Notes: generated from the sequence alone by a model not told the origin. A stretch of DNA of 64,000 nucleotides from Mycobacterium sp. SMC-4 (GCF_025263265.1 NZ_CP079869.1:3038001-3102000), one strand, 5' to 3'; positions 16,827-25,334 are shown, numbered from the stretch's first letter. A program made the numbers and translations.

Positions 16827-16916
16827 TCCCGGCACCGTTCCTCCTCTTGCCGTCGGTTGGTGTCCTAGTCTGCGCGACGACGCCCGGGGAGAAGAACCGT
16901 TCGGGCGCGGCTGAGC

Positions 16917-17519
16917 TCAGGACAAGTGGGGTGCAGGCAGGGGTAGCGGGCTCGCGCCTTGCGGGCGTAGCCCGTCGAAGATGATCGTCAGGTAGCGCCG
17001 CCACAAGTCGGGTGGCGGATCAGTGAGACCGTCCATCACATGGACCGGTGCGCACATCAGCAGGAAGACATCGGTCCCGGTGACATCGGGGCGGATCGCG
17101 CCCGCGGCGCGGGCGTTGGCCACCAGCCTCTCGACGCCAGCGTGCACCTCATCACGGATCGCTACCACCCTGGAGTCGCTCGCACTATACGTCTGCAGGT
17201 AAGTCAAGTCGTGTTGGCGACGCTGGTCGGCGGCGATAGTCAGAAACTCCAGCAGCGCCGCACCGGGGTCACGGGCATCCGCCAACCGGCGCAGGGCGTC
17301 GGTGAGGGTGACCAGATGCTCGCAGACGAGGGACGCGATCAGATCCTCTTTGGAGGCGAAGTGGCGGAACACCGTGCCCTTGGCCACTCCCGCACGACGG
17401 GCGATATCCGCGACCGAGGCCTCGACCCCGCGCTCGGCGAACACCTCCTCGGCCGCGGCCAGTAGCGACTCGCGGTTGCGCGCGGCGTCAGCACGCAGGG
17501 CACGAGGGGTTGACGTCAC
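16917..17519 (-). CDS. TetR/AcrR family transcriptional regulator
   Basis: A 200-residue regulator with N-terminal TetR helix-turn-helix: RESLLAAAEEVFAERGVEASVADIARRAGVAKGTVFRHFASKEDLIASLV, and a helical C-terminal ligand domain of the TetR_C_33-like type (LLEFLTIAADQRR). GTG start at 17519. It is divergent from the SDR gene at 17630, and the 110 bp between them contain two matching palindromes, so it very probably represses itself and the SDR gene. The GMC gene lies downstream on the same strand about 90 bp away, but there is no tight coupling. Confidence 0.92.
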   Translation of the reverse strand: MTSTPRALRADAARNRESLLAAAEEVFAERGVEASVADIARRAGVAKGTVFRHFASKEDLIASLVCEHLVTLTDALRRLADARDPGAALLEFLTIAADQRRQHDLTYLQTYSASDSRVVAIRDEVHAGVERLVANARAAGAIRPDVTGTDVFLLMCAPVHVMDGLTDPPPDLWRRYLTIIFDGLRPQGASPLPLPAPHLS

Positions 17520-17537
17520 CCTCGCACACTACCAAGT

Positions 17538-17551
17538 TGACCGCACGGTCA
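17538..17551. promoter_or_regulatory. TetR-type operator, site 1
   Basis: TGACCGCACGGTCA, an inverted repeat with 6-bp perfect arms (TGACCG/CGGTCA) around a 2-bp spacer, 19 bp upstream of the TetR start codon. The same arms recur in site 2, about 40 bp away. Confidence 0.75.
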
Positions 17552-17576
17552 TCTTCTGCTTAGGGTAGCGGAGTCA

Positions 17577-17596
17577 AGCTGACCGATCGGTCAGCT
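17577..17596. promoter_or_regulatory. TetR-type operator, site 2 (20-bp perfect palindrome)
   Basis: AGCTGACCGATCGGTCAGCT is a perfect 20-bp palindrome containing the same TGACCG-NN-CGGTCA core as site 1. It lies 34 bp upstream of the SDR start codon, in the promoter region of that gene. Confidence 0.8.
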
Positions 17597-17629
17597 TTTG
17601 CCGCTGGTCCGGAATTCCATGGAGGACAG

Positions 17630-18343
17630 ATGAAATTAGCAGGGGCCACGGCGTTGGTCACCGGCTCCAATCGGGGTATCGGCACGCATTTTGCCACCGA
17701 GCTCCTGCGTCGCGGGGCCAAGGTGTACGCCACGGCGCGACGACCCGAACTCGTCGACATCCCAGGGGCCGAGGTGCTGCGCTTGGACATCCTCGACCCG
17801 GACTCGGCACGGGGCGCCGCCGAGATTGCTGATGACGTCGACATCCTGATCAACAACGCCGCCGACACTGCCGGTGGCAGCCTGGTGACCGGCGAGTTGG
17901 AGGACGTCAGGCGGGTGATGGAGTCCAACTACTTCGGCACACTGAACGTCATTCGGGCATTTGCGCCGGTCCTCGCACGCAACGGCGGTGGCGCTATCGT
18001 CAACGTGTTGTCGGCAGCCGCGTGGCTCACGGTGGACGGCAACACCGCCTACGCAGCGGCCAAGTCAGCCGAGTGGGGGCTCACCAATGGTGTACGTCTT
18101 GAATTGGCCAGCCAGGGAACACATGTCGTCGGCCTCATGCCGGGGCTCGTCGGCACCCAGACGCTGTTCGACTTCGCTCGCAAGGCGGGGATCGAGTTTC
18201 CCGAGGGCGCGGTTACCGAGCCGGCCGCTCTCGTCGAACTGGCCCTCGACGGGCTCGAGGCGGGCAATACCGAGATCGTCGATGCGATCGGGCTCCGGGC
18301 CAAGGCCACGCTCGCCGGGCCACCGCAGGTCTTCACCATCTGA
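17630..18343 (+). CDS. Short-chain dehydrogenase/reductase (SDR)
   Basis: A 237-residue classical SDR. Cofactor motif TGSNRGIG near residue 11, NNAADTAGG, catalytic Ser in NVLSAAAWL, and YAAAKSAEW supplying Tyr and Lys (Y-x-x-x-K). RLELASQGTHVVGLMPGLV is the usual post-active-site strand. It is preceded by a good ribosome-binding site (GGAGGA, 5-6 bp before ATG). It is divergently paired with the TetR gene and the shared promoter holds two operators, so it is the regulator's probable target. Substrate unknown. Confidence 0.92.
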   Translation: MKLAGATALVTGSNRGIGTHFATELLRRGAKVYATARRPELVDIPGAEVLRLDILDPDSARGAAEIADDVDILINNAADTAGGSLVTGELEDVRRVMESNYFGTLNVIRAFAPVLARNGGGAIVNVLSAAAWLTVDGNTAYAAAKSAEWGLTNGVRLELASQGTHVVGLMPGLVGTQTLFDFARKAGIEFPEGAVTEPAALVELALDGLEAGNTEIVDAIGLRAKATLAGPPQVFTI

Positions 18344-18355
18344 AACGCCGCGACG

Positions 18356-19513
18356 TCACAGCGCGTCGTACACCGCAGCGATGAGCCGATAGGCACGGCG
18401 ATCGCCGGCCAGCCAGTCACGACGCAAGTTGGGCACAAAAGCGAAAGCGACCTTGCGCTCGAGGTCAGCCAGTCCCACCGAGCCACCGGCCCCGGGGTGG
18501 CCGAATGCCGCTTGTTGCGCCGGCTCGGGCACCACGAAGTTCTGCGACGGCAGCATGTAGCCCAGCGCGAATGCGCTTTCCAGCCGCAGCACGCGGTCGC
18601 GGCCGCGTACGCGTTGGGTGATCGCTTCCCGCAGATGACCCGGGGCGATCAAGGTGCCGCCGATCAGGTCGTCGTAAAACCTGGCCAGGTCACGAGCGGT
18701 GGTGACCAGGCCGGCAGCGGGCCAGCCGGCCGCCAGAACGTCTGGATCATTATAGGAAGCAACGGGATTCGACGCTGACCGAAGGAACAACGATTCTGGA
18801 TCGTTGAACGCGGCCACCATCTCCGCGACTGTGTCGTCCGGTATCGGCGGTGCATTCTCTGCGCTCCAGACACGCTGCTCGGGCGGAGGCGAACTGACCC
18901 GAGCAGCCTCACGCATTGTCGCACCGGAGACGCCGATGAGCAGCCGGTCGCCCAAGTGGCGCCGGGTGAACTCGCCGACGGTCATACCGGTGTGGCGGCG
19001 CACGAATTCGCCCACCAGCCATCCGAAAGTCAAAGCGTGATAGCCATGTTCGGTTCTCGGCCGCCAGAGCGGGCGTTGGTGCGCGAGCAGATCAGCCATC
19101 GCTGCGGGATCCGCGGCTTGTGCCACCGAAACCGGGCGCTCCAAGACGGGCAAGCCGGCCTGATGGGCCAGCAGATCACTCAGTGTGATCTCGTGTTTGT
19201 CGTGTTGTGCGAATTCCGGCCACCACGCGCTCACCGGTTCGTCGGCGCCGTAGCCGCGTTGCTGGGCGACCATGAGGGCCGCGGTCGCTGTCACACCCTT
19301 GGTGCAGGAGAAGGTCGGACAAGCCGTGTCGCGCGTCCACGGACGCCCGGTCCGCCTGTCCGCGATGCCTCCCCACAGATCCACCACCGGACGACCGTCG
19401 ACGAACACCGCCACTGCCGCACCGAGGTCGTCGCCGTCGGCAAGAGCGGCTTCAAAGACGGCCTGCACTTCGGCGAACGCGGGGTCGGCATGCCCCGCCA
19501 CTGAACTGGACAT
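18356..19513 (-). CDS. Serine hydrolase of the class C beta-lactamase/esterase EstB family
   Basis: A 385-residue protein with the class C beta-lactamase fold. The nucleophile motif S-x-x-K is in FSCTKGVTATAALMV (around residue 70), a Y-x-x motif is in YHALTFGWLVGEF, and a late HPGAGGSVGLAD replaces the KTG triad as in EstB-like esterases. Mycobacterial relatives act as lipid or short-chain esterases (LipL/LipD-type). A palindrome matching the KstR operator lies 8 bp upstream of the ATG, implying cholesterol-responsive repression. Convergent with the SDR gene (12 bp apart). Confidence 0.9.
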   Translation of the reverse strand: MSSSVAGHADPAFAEVQAVFEAALADGDDLGAAVAVFVDGRPVVDLWGGIADRRTGRPWTRDTACPTFSCTKGVTATAALMVAQQRGYGADEPVSAWWPEFAQHDKHEITLSDLLAHQAGLPVLERPVSVAQAADPAAMADLLAHQRPLWRPRTEHGYHALTFGWLVGEFVRRHTGMTVGEFTRRHLGDRLLIGVSGATMREAARVSSPPPEQRVWSAENAPPIPDDTVAEMVAAFNDPESLFLRSASNPVASYNDPDVLAAGWPAAGLVTTARDLARFYDDLIGGTLIAPGHLREAITQRVRGRDRVLRLESAFALGYMLPSQNFVVPEPAQQAAFGHPGAGGSVGLADLERKVAFAFVPNLRRDWLAGDRRAYRLIAAVYDAL

Positions 19514-19520
19514 GCCGAAT

Positions 19521-19534
19521 TAGAACACGTTCTA
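19521..19534. promoter_or_regulatory. KstR-type operator
   Basis: TAGAACACGTTCTA fits the KstR consensus TNNAACNNGTTNNA exactly, with fully symmetric arms TAGAAC/GTTCTA. On the reverse strand it reads ACTAGAACGTGTTCTAAT, the usual extended motif. It lies 8 bp upstream of the esterase start codon, where binding would block transcription or initiation. Confidence 0.75.
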
Positions 19535-19659
19535 GTATTGGCCGAGTGCGAATTCTGTACTCCACACGCTTTCCGAAAAATGACTCGCGCCTTGCAGGAC
19601 GGCGCACTTCGAGACCGGGCGTGAGACGTCTCGAACGCCCAGATTCGGCACAGTGCGGT

Positions 19660-20454
19660 TCAGTCGCGCGTAGTTTCTGACGCCCGGAGGCCGGCTTGGT
19701 AGCGACCAGGCGTCTGTCCGATCACTGCGGTGAACGCCTCGATGAAGCTGGTGGGGTTCGACCATCCGCAGGCGATCGAGGTATCGGTGACCGACTGTCC
19801 GTCGGCGAGGTGAGCGAGGGCACGGTGGACGCGCAGCATCGTGCGCCACCGATGGAAGCTCATCCCGAGCTCGCGGTCAAAGAGTCGAGTGAGCGTCCGT
19901 TCGCCCGCGCCCACGGCGCGGCCAAACTCGGCCAGTGTCGTCACTTGTGCCGGGTCGTGGTGCAGCAGCTCGGTAACCGCCCGTAAACGGTCGTCACGTG
20001 GTTCAGGCAGGTGCAGAGACTGCTCGGGTGTCTCGACGAGTTCATCGATGAGCACGGTGCGCAACCGCGCGTAGACCTCGGGTCGTGTGTCGCGCCGGTC
20101 GGTCAACGCCAGAATGGCCTCGCGCAATAGCGGACCGACCGCACACACGCTGGGCCGGCGGGGGAGCCGCGGGCACAGCTCCACGGGGATGACCACGATG
20201 CGCACGTCGGTATCGCCGAGGCAGCGGTGGGCGTGCTGGAAGCCCGGCGGCGTCCAGGTCGCCCGATTCGCTGGTGCGACCCAGGTTCCGTGTGAGGTAG
20301 TGGTCGCCAATGCGCCGCTGGCGCAATACACCAGCTGACCTTCGGCGTGGCGGTGAGCTGCAATACGAAAACCAGCACGGGCACGACCGGTGATGTGCGG
20401 GGCTCCGGCCGGATAGGTCGGCACCGGTACGTCCGACTGGCGGGTTTGCGGCAT
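19660..20454 (-). CDS. AraC family transcriptional regulator (cupin N-terminal)
   Basis: A 264-residue regulator. The N-terminal half is a cupin-like sensor (FRIAAHRHAEGQLVYCASGALATTTSHGTWVAPANRATWTPPGFQHAHRC), and the C-terminal half has two helix-turn-helix motifs: TTLAEFGRAVGAGERTLTRLFDRELGMSFHRWRTMLRVHRAL and SVTDTSIACGWSNPTSFIEAFTAVIGQTPGRYQ. It is divergent from the O-methyltransferase gene with about 80 bp between the start codons, so that gene is the likeliest target. Ligand unknown. Confidence 0.9.
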   Translation of the reverse strand: MPQTRQSDVPVPTYPAGAPHITGRARAGFRIAAHRHAEGQLVYCASGALATTTSHGTWVAPANRATWTPPGFQHAHRCLGDTDVRIVVIPVELCPRLPRRPSVCAVGPLLREAILALTDRRDTRPEVYARLRTVLIDELVETPEQSLHLPEPRDDRLRAVTELLHHDPAQVTTLAEFGRAVGAGERTLTRLFDRELGMSFHRWRTMLRVHRALAHLADGQSVTDTSIACGWSNPTSFIEAFTAVIGQTPGRYQAGLRASETTRD

Positions 20455-20537
20455 AGCGAGTCACGTTACCGGTGGTTGAATCCAGTTTGTTAGGTCACCC
20501 TTACTCAGTAACCACCATTCAGGATGAAGGAGCGCTC

Positions 20538-21230
20538 ATGGACACTCTCAACTCACCGCCCGTCGCCGACGTGCTGGCCCGGCTGTTCATGGAGGCCCAG
20601 GTCGCAGACGGCCCGCTGTACGCCGAATGGTCCGAGGCGTTGCAGGACAACAGCGAGGAAGTGGCACGACTAATGGCCCGGGAGGCGCAAGACTACAAGA
20701 GCGTTTATCGAGAGTTCGCGAAAAACTTTCTCAACGTGTCGGCGGAATTCGGGCGGTTCCTCTACGTCTGCGCCCGGGCACGCCGCGCACGCCACATCGT
20801 CGAATTCGGCACCTCTTTCGGCGTCTCGACCATCCACCTCGCCGTGGCGTTGCGCGACGGAGGTGACGGCCGAATGGTGAGCACCGAGCTCGAACCGGCC
20901 AAAGCCCAACGTGCGCAGGAAAATCTGACTGACGCGGGACTAGCCGACCTGGTCGACATTCGCGTCGGGGACGCGTTGGAGACACTACGGGACGGCATCG
21001 ACGACGGTATCGACCTAGTGCTGCTCGACGGCGCTTGGAGCCTGTACCTTCCGGTGCTACAGATCCTCGAATCACGCCTGGCGCCGGGAGCGTTGGTGAT
21101 TGCCGAGAACGCCGTGGACGAGTCGGGTGACTATCTCACCTACGTGCGCAACCCCGGCAACGGGTACCGCTCGCTGCCCCTGCCGTTCGAACCCGGCCGC
21201 GGCAACGAGATGTCCGTATACACCGCCTGA
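20538..21230 (+). CDS. O-methyltransferase (CCoAOMT-like family 3)
   Basis: A 230-residue SAM-dependent O-methyltransferase. Motif I is HIVEFGTSFGVSTIHLAVAL, then STELEPAKAQRAQENL (motif II), DLVDIRVGDALETL and DLVLLDGAWSLYLPVLQILESRLAPGALVIAENA, which matches the metal-dependent catechol/caffeoyl-CoA OMT layout. The ATG at 20538 has AAGGAG just upstream; an upstream in-frame start at 20472 overlaps the divergent promoter. Paired divergently with an AraC regulator. Confidence 0.9.
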   Translation: MDTLNSPPVADVLARLFMEAQVADGPLYAEWSEALQDNSEEVARLMAREAQDYKSVYREFAKNFLNVSAEFGRFLYVCARARRARHIVEFGTSFGVSTIHLAVALRDGGDGRMVSTELEPAKAQRAQENLTDAGLADLVDIRVGDALETLRDGIDDGIDLVLLDGAWSLYLPVLQILESRLAPGALVIAENAVDESGDYLTYVRNPGNGYRSLPLPFEPGRGNEMSVYTA

Positions 21231-21310
21231 TACGGCCGGCCCCGACAGACCCACCGCACTCACCGGCAGGAGAACCCGCCGCGCTCTCTGCCGCTGAAGT
21301 CGACGGCGCG

Positions 21311-21544
21311 CTAAAGCAGACCCAACGGCCGGCAGACATTGGACAGGGCGTTCCAATACTCACCCGGCGCACAGTTGTCCGCGGGACGCGGCGTCTGGCA
21401 GGTGTTGGTGATCGGATCCCAGAACTGACCGTTGATGCAGTTCAGGGGCTGTGCTGAACCGATCCCGGCACCGAACAGCGACACAGCAGCAAGGGGAGCG
21501 GCGGCAGCAATGGTGATGGTCGTACGGATTGAGAGATTGCGCAT
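21311..21544 (-). CDS. Secreted cysteine-repeat peptide (77 aa)
   Basis: A short exported protein. MRNLSIRTTITIAAAAPLAAVSLFGAGIGSAQP is a standard Sec signal peptide ending at an AQ-like cleavage site. The mature part holds two copies of a C-x2-G-x-[FY]-W-[DN]-x4-C repeat: CINGQFWDPITNTC and CAPGEYWNALSNVC. Each probably closes an intramolecular disulphide. The pattern recalls small chitin-binding or invertebrate-type Cys repeats, but no family assignment is made. It stands alone on the reverse strand. Confidence 0.72.
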   Translation of the reverse strand: MRNLSIRTTITIAAAAPLAAVSLFGAGIGSAQPLNCINGQFWDPITNTCQTPRPADNCAPGEYWNALSNVCRPLGLL

Positions 21545-22088
21545 AGGTTGATCTTGCCCGACGACGCGGGTCATCAAAAGCGTTAGCTCGAGACAATTGC
21601 CTTTGGCCGCGACAATTCAACCGACGGGCGCACCCTGCCGGTGTCTCGTAGTTGGTGCGCGAGCGGTCCATGTCGGTGACTTTGTCTTGAGTGATGGACG
21701 TAGGGATGGCCGCTCCTTGAGTCCGGATTGATCGCGACCACAGCGCAGCTCGACGCCGAGGCGCTCTACAGCGCCCGCAATCCTAGCGACTACGAACAAC
21801 TCTCGTCATACCGCCGCCTGGCCTACGAATACCTGCCAACCGAGGACGAGCACTGGCAGATGGCACTCGGCGCGCAACGGCCATCAATGGGTTCTGGCCC
21901 CGGGGACCATCTAGCTGTTTGACTTCAAGGCCCGGCGGCAACGCAATCTTGAGCGATTGACCGGTAAACCTCCATACTCGTTTCCGTCGTATTCAGAGGC
22001 AGTGCGCCCGCGAAAGATAGGTGCGCTCGACTGTTTGCGCGCGAATGCAGGGGTCGGGCGGTATCGTTTCCAGCGCCGCATCAATGCG
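21545..22088. other. Gene-poor interval with a possible gene remnant
   Basis: About 540 bp without a convincing gene. A 64-codon frame on the plus strand (TTG at 21728 to 21922) encodes ALYSARNPSDYEQLSSYRRLAYEYLP followed by a tail that looks out of frame. The amino-acid composition is protein-like, so this may be the relic of a gene, but no family is recognised. Base composition falls toward the amidohydrolase gene. Confidence 0.35.
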
Positions 22089-23231
22089 TTACACCGTTAT
22101 GCCGAACAGCTTTTCAGCATTTCGGAACGCGACTTTTTCCTTGGTCTCGCGCGGCAGGTCCACTGCCCGAAACCAGTCGGTTCCTTCCTTCATGTTTGCA
22201 AATGGGTAGTCGGTTGCAAACATCACTCGATCCACGGTGATGTACTTCAGCAAAAGATGGAGCAGCTCATCTTGAAAGAATGCGCTGGTTGTGTACCAGA
22301 AGTTGTCGTTGAAGTATTGCCCGACAGGCTTGTTCAGATAACCCTCGGTCGGTTCTCCCAGATCTTCGACGATGCGCTCGTAATAGAACGGAAGGCCTTC
22401 TCCCATGTGGCCGATAATGATCTGCAATCTTGGGAATCTGTCGAACACCCCGGTCATGATCAGTCTAAGGGATTGAGTAAGCACCTCTTGGTGCCAACCA
22501 TATCCTGAGCCACTGAAAATATGCTCCTGGTACTCAGCGTCAAATCCTGGGCGTCCGATTTTGTAGTAGATATCAAAGACTTCTTTCGGTGGGTAACCCG
22601 GATGAAGGTATATCGGAACATCAAGTGCCTCGGCACGGGCCAGAACGGGCTCGAAATCCTGGTGGTCGAGGAACTTGCTGCCAATGAACCCATTGGTCAT
22701 GGCGCCAACGAAGCCGTCTACGCGGACGGCGCGCTCCAATTCGTCCGCAGATGCCTCGGGGTCCTGCAGGGGCAGGGTCGCATAGGCCTGGTATCGCCCA
22801 GGATGGTTGGCCATTGGGCCATCGGCGATCATCTTGTTGAGGCGATACGCAAAATCGTTGCCCTCCTGACCGGCGAGATCCTGCACGCCCGGCGTGTGTG
22901 CGGAGAGAATTTGAACATCGATACCCGCCTCGTCCATTTCGCCGATGCGGCCGGGCCCGAGTTCGGCAAGACCAGTTTCCTTGAGGTACTCTGCGTGATC
23001 ATCGCTAATTGCGTTCAGCGCGATCAGCTCATCGGTGGTATAGGTCTCTTCTGTGGCAATAAAGAGCAGGTCTTGGTCTCGCAACGAGATGTCCGAAATC
23101 TCTGCCGCCGGGTCATTAGATGCAGCGGCACACGCGGACAATCCGGCACCAACACCAAGTGCGGCAGCGCCAGTAAGAAAGTTGCGGCGGCCCATCACGG
23201 ATTTCTGTACGGGTTTTGCGCTCATCTTCAT
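22089..23231 (-). CDS. Tat-exported amidohydrolase-2 family lipoprotein (decarboxylase-like)
   Basis: A 380-residue metal-dependent hydrolase of the amidohydrolase_2/ACMSD group. The N-terminus GRRNFLTGAAALGVGAGLSAC has a twin-arginine motif and a lipobox cysteine, so it is probably folded in the cytoplasm, exported and anchored. Catalytic-region motifs are ATEETYTTDEL (N-terminal ligand region, Thr in place of the His of EEH), IYLHPGYPP, IIGHMGEGLPFYYERI and MFATDYPFAN (late Asp). Relatives decarboxylate aromatic acids. The gene is clearly richer in A+T than its neighbours and uses different codons, suggesting recent transfer. No partner genes adjacent. Confidence 0.85.
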   Translation of the reverse strand: MKMSAKPVQKSVMGRRNFLTGAAALGVGAGLSACAAASNDPAAEISDISLRDQDLLFIATEETYTTDELIALNAISDDHAEYLKETGLAELGPGRIGEMDEAGIDVQILSAHTPGVQDLAGQEGNDFAYRLNKMIADGPMANHPGRYQAYATLPLQDPEASADELERAVRVDGFVGAMTNGFIGSKFLDHQDFEPVLARAEALDVPIYLHPGYPPKEVFDIYYKIGRPGFDAEYQEHIFSGSGYGWHQEVLTQSLRLIMTGVFDRFPRLQIIIGHMGEGLPFYYERIVEDLGEPTEGYLNKPVGQYFNDNFWYTTSAFFQDELLHLLLKYITVDRVMFATDYPFANMKEGTDWFRAVDLPRETKEKVAFRNAEKLFGITV

Positions 23232-23612
23232 TTGACCCTGCTCCTATGTTGCCTTGTCCGGTTTGGTGCAACTTTCTCGCTTGACAGGGACTTCGATGGG
23301 TCCTCAGTAGCCATCGCTAAACGAAAGTCCCGACCACAGACAGCATGCTGCTGGAAAACTCAGGTGTCACGGGGGATAACCTCCCCGTATGAGTGTGGAT
23401 AACCTCCGTTTGTTCGGTACTCGTGCGGAGCTCACCATGTCGCGTAGCGTAGGGATACAAAGGAAGTCGAACCATCGATGATGGCATTTCCGGTGATGTT
23501 CACCGTTGGTCACCAGAGATCAGCGGTCCGACCCGCTCGCTCGGCTTGCCGCCGCCGTCTCGCCCTGACCGAAACCGGCGCCCACCGCGAGTCGGTGCCA
23601 TAGGGTTCCGGC
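23232..23612. other. Promoter-side intergenic region of the amidohydrolase
   Basis: About 380 bp, AT-rich at the amidohydrolase end. It must hold the divergent promoters of the amidohydrolase (leftward) and the DUF4267-like gene (rightward). No gene, terminator or clear operator was recognised. Confidence 0.5.
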
Positions 23613-24017
23613 ATGAGCGCAGATCGTGCAGCCGTGGTTGCTGGTGGCATCCGGCTGGCCTCGGGCATCTCGTTTCTCGTCGATCCGCTTCGCGCGAACA
23701 AGCTCTGGGGTGATCCCGACGAGCCGCCGCCGAGCACACGGCTGCTCCTGCGGTCGATGGGCTACCGGGACGCGTTGATCGGTGGACTGTTGATCGCCGC
23801 GGGCGTGCGAGGCCACGACACGCGCGGATGGTTCCTGGCCTCCGGCGGCGCCGACGCAGCCGACCTCCTCGGCGGGATGAGCGTGCACGACCAGATGAGG
23901 CCGGCGCAGAAAGTCGTCGGTCTCGGCGGCGCGGTCATCGGCATCGCAGTAGGGCTCTGGGGCTGCACGAGACGCCCCCGCCGAGATCGCCAGCGGGAGG
24001 CGGTTCGGCACAACTAA
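23613..24017 (+). CDS. DUF4267-like small membrane protein
   Basis: A 134-residue hydrophobic protein with about four transmembrane stretches: VVAGGIRLASGISFLVDP, YRDALIGGLLIAAGV, WFLASGGADAADLLGGM and VVGLGGAVIGIAVGLWG. The GYRDALIG-like R-D segment and an aspartate-rich intramembrane pattern resemble DUF4267 and related four-helix proteins. Function unknown. The start ATG follows GGC at 23611. Convergent with the AraC remnant. Confidence 0.65.
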   Translation: MSADRAAVVAGGIRLASGISFLVDPLRANKLWGDPDEPPPSTRLLLRSMGYRDALIGGLLIAAGVRGHDTRGWFLASGGADAADLLGGMSVHDQMRPAQKVVGLGGAVIGIAVGLWGCTRRPRRDRQREAVRHN

Positions 24018-24041
24018 CCCCGGTGCTCACCCGACGTCCCG

Positions 24042-24500
24042 TCACCGGGTCAGTGCCCCGCCGTCCTGTGACGCGTTGCGGTAGTGCCGAGGCGAGGAGC
24101 CCACTTCACGGCGAAAGGCTGTGCTGAAAGCGCTTTCAGATTCGTAACCCGTCGCCGCGGCGAGCTCGGAGATCGACCGACTGCCGCTGCGCAGCGCGTC
24201 GCGGGCCAGCGTCATTCGCCAGTTGATCAAGTAGGTCAGCGGCGGTGTACCCACCTTGGCCTTGAACGCGGCGGCAAATACTGAACGCGACATCTGCCCG
24301 ATCTCGCTGAGCTCGGCCAGAGTCCATCGGCGGCTGACATCGGCGTGTAGCGCCCGTAACGCCGCACGTAGCGGACGACCGTTGGTGCGCCACCGCAACT
24401 CCTGAGTCGACTGACTCTTGCGGTGGCGAATGCGCTCGACGATGTGGCGTGCTGCGGAATAAGAGTGGAGTGGTGGCCGGTAGACGGCTGAGCTGAGTTT
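24042..24500 (-). pseudogene. AraC family regulator remnant (C-terminal HTH domain only)
   Basis: The reverse strand encodes an intact double helix-turn-helix: LRALHADVSRRWTLAELSEIGQMSRSVFAAAFKAKVGTPPLTYL, then SISELAAATGYESESAFSTAFRREVGSSPRHYR. Such domains belong to cupin_6-type AraC proteins of about 300 residues. Upstream the frame stays open but the sequence (PPLHSYSAARHIVERIRHRKSQSTQELRW) does not look like the cupin domain or its linker, and no ATG with a ribosome site is seen. The only starts are rare codons such as TTG at 24398. Most likely a truncated gene; a free-standing HTH protein is the alternative. Confidence 0.6.
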
Positions 24501-24742
24501 ACTGGTAACCCTCAGTATTCGATTCAGCCGTAATCCGGTGATTGTTGATATCGATAGGGTCGGCAGTTTCGGGATGGGCGGCTGGCAGCAGCTGTGATGG
24601 ACTCACACTTGGCAAGCCCTTTGGGCTCTTGGTTAACCGTCCACGGAATGTTTGCTGGCGACTGTTTCGCGCCGCGCCCGTACATCCCATCTCGTCAAAA
24701 ATCGATATGCGTGCAGCAGGGAACTTCTGCCACAATCTGCCG
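24501..24742. other. Intergenic region upstream of GNAT gene
   Basis: Lower-GC DNA between the AraC remnant and the GNAT gene. It contains no gene I can support; a plus-strand frame from 24542 merely extends the GNAT frame upstream with non-family sequence. Confidence 0.45.
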
Positions 24743-25219
24743 ATGGCACAGTCCAGAGTGCGACTCCGCTCGGCGACCGCTGACGATCACGCTTTCGTCG
24801 TCGAGATGGCCCGCCATGCCTGCATTATCGAAGACTGGCCACTTCCTGACCCCGGTGACGGCGAAGTGCTCGAATTGCTCCCACCTGTTGGCATCGTGCC
24901 GATCCTTGCCGAGGATCACAGCGCGATCGCTATCGGTGCGGTGTGGACGTACCATAGCAATCCGCCATTGCGCACTGATGCGGCCGGGTCGCCATTGCCG
25001 GAACTCTGCATCGCTGTCGCACCAGGCTCGCGGGGAGCCGGCATCGGCGGCTTGCTTCTGGATGCACTGTTCGCCGAGCTTTCGCCACATGCAGAAGCAA
25101 TGTGCACTAATGTCCATGTTCGCAATCCGGCCAAACATCTGTACGAGCGCAAGGGATTTCGCGTGGTGGGCCAAGGCAATGGACCCCTCGGCATCGCTAT
25201 GATCAAAGATTTGCGATGA
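24743..25219 (+). CDS. GNAT family N-acetyltransferase
   Basis: A 158-residue acetyltransferase: VRLRSATADDHAFVVEMARHACIIEDWPLPD at the N-terminus, LCIAVAPGSRGAGIGGLLLDALFAEL as the acetyl-CoA motif A (R-G-x-G-I-G), then NVHVRNPAKHLYERKGFRVVGQGNGPLGIAMIKDL. Complete domain. The ATG at 24743 is the first codon giving a family-like start. Substrate unknown. It is followed by a second, unrelated GNAT. Confidence 0.88.
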   Translation: MAQSRVRLRSATADDHAFVVEMARHACIIEDWPLPDPGDGEVLELLPPVGIVPILAEDHSAIAIGAVWTYHSNPPLRTDAAGSPLPELCIAVAPGSRGAGIGGLLLDALFAELSPHAEAMCTNVHVRNPAKHLYERKGFRVVGQGNGPLGIAMIKDLR

Positions 25220-25334
25220 AGGGCCTACGCGTGGATGCCGCGTTCTCGTTGGTCTAGGTTCGGATTTTGCGCGATGATGCCATGTGTGCCGACTTTGATC
25301 CCGCCGGCGATATCCGCTGTCTCCTCATCCGTCG

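Noticed and set aside
20490..20508. IdeR-like sequence TTAGGTCACCCTTACTCAG upstream of the O-methyltransferase
   Set aside because: Five or so mismatches to the iron-box consensus and no matching right half; too weak to call.
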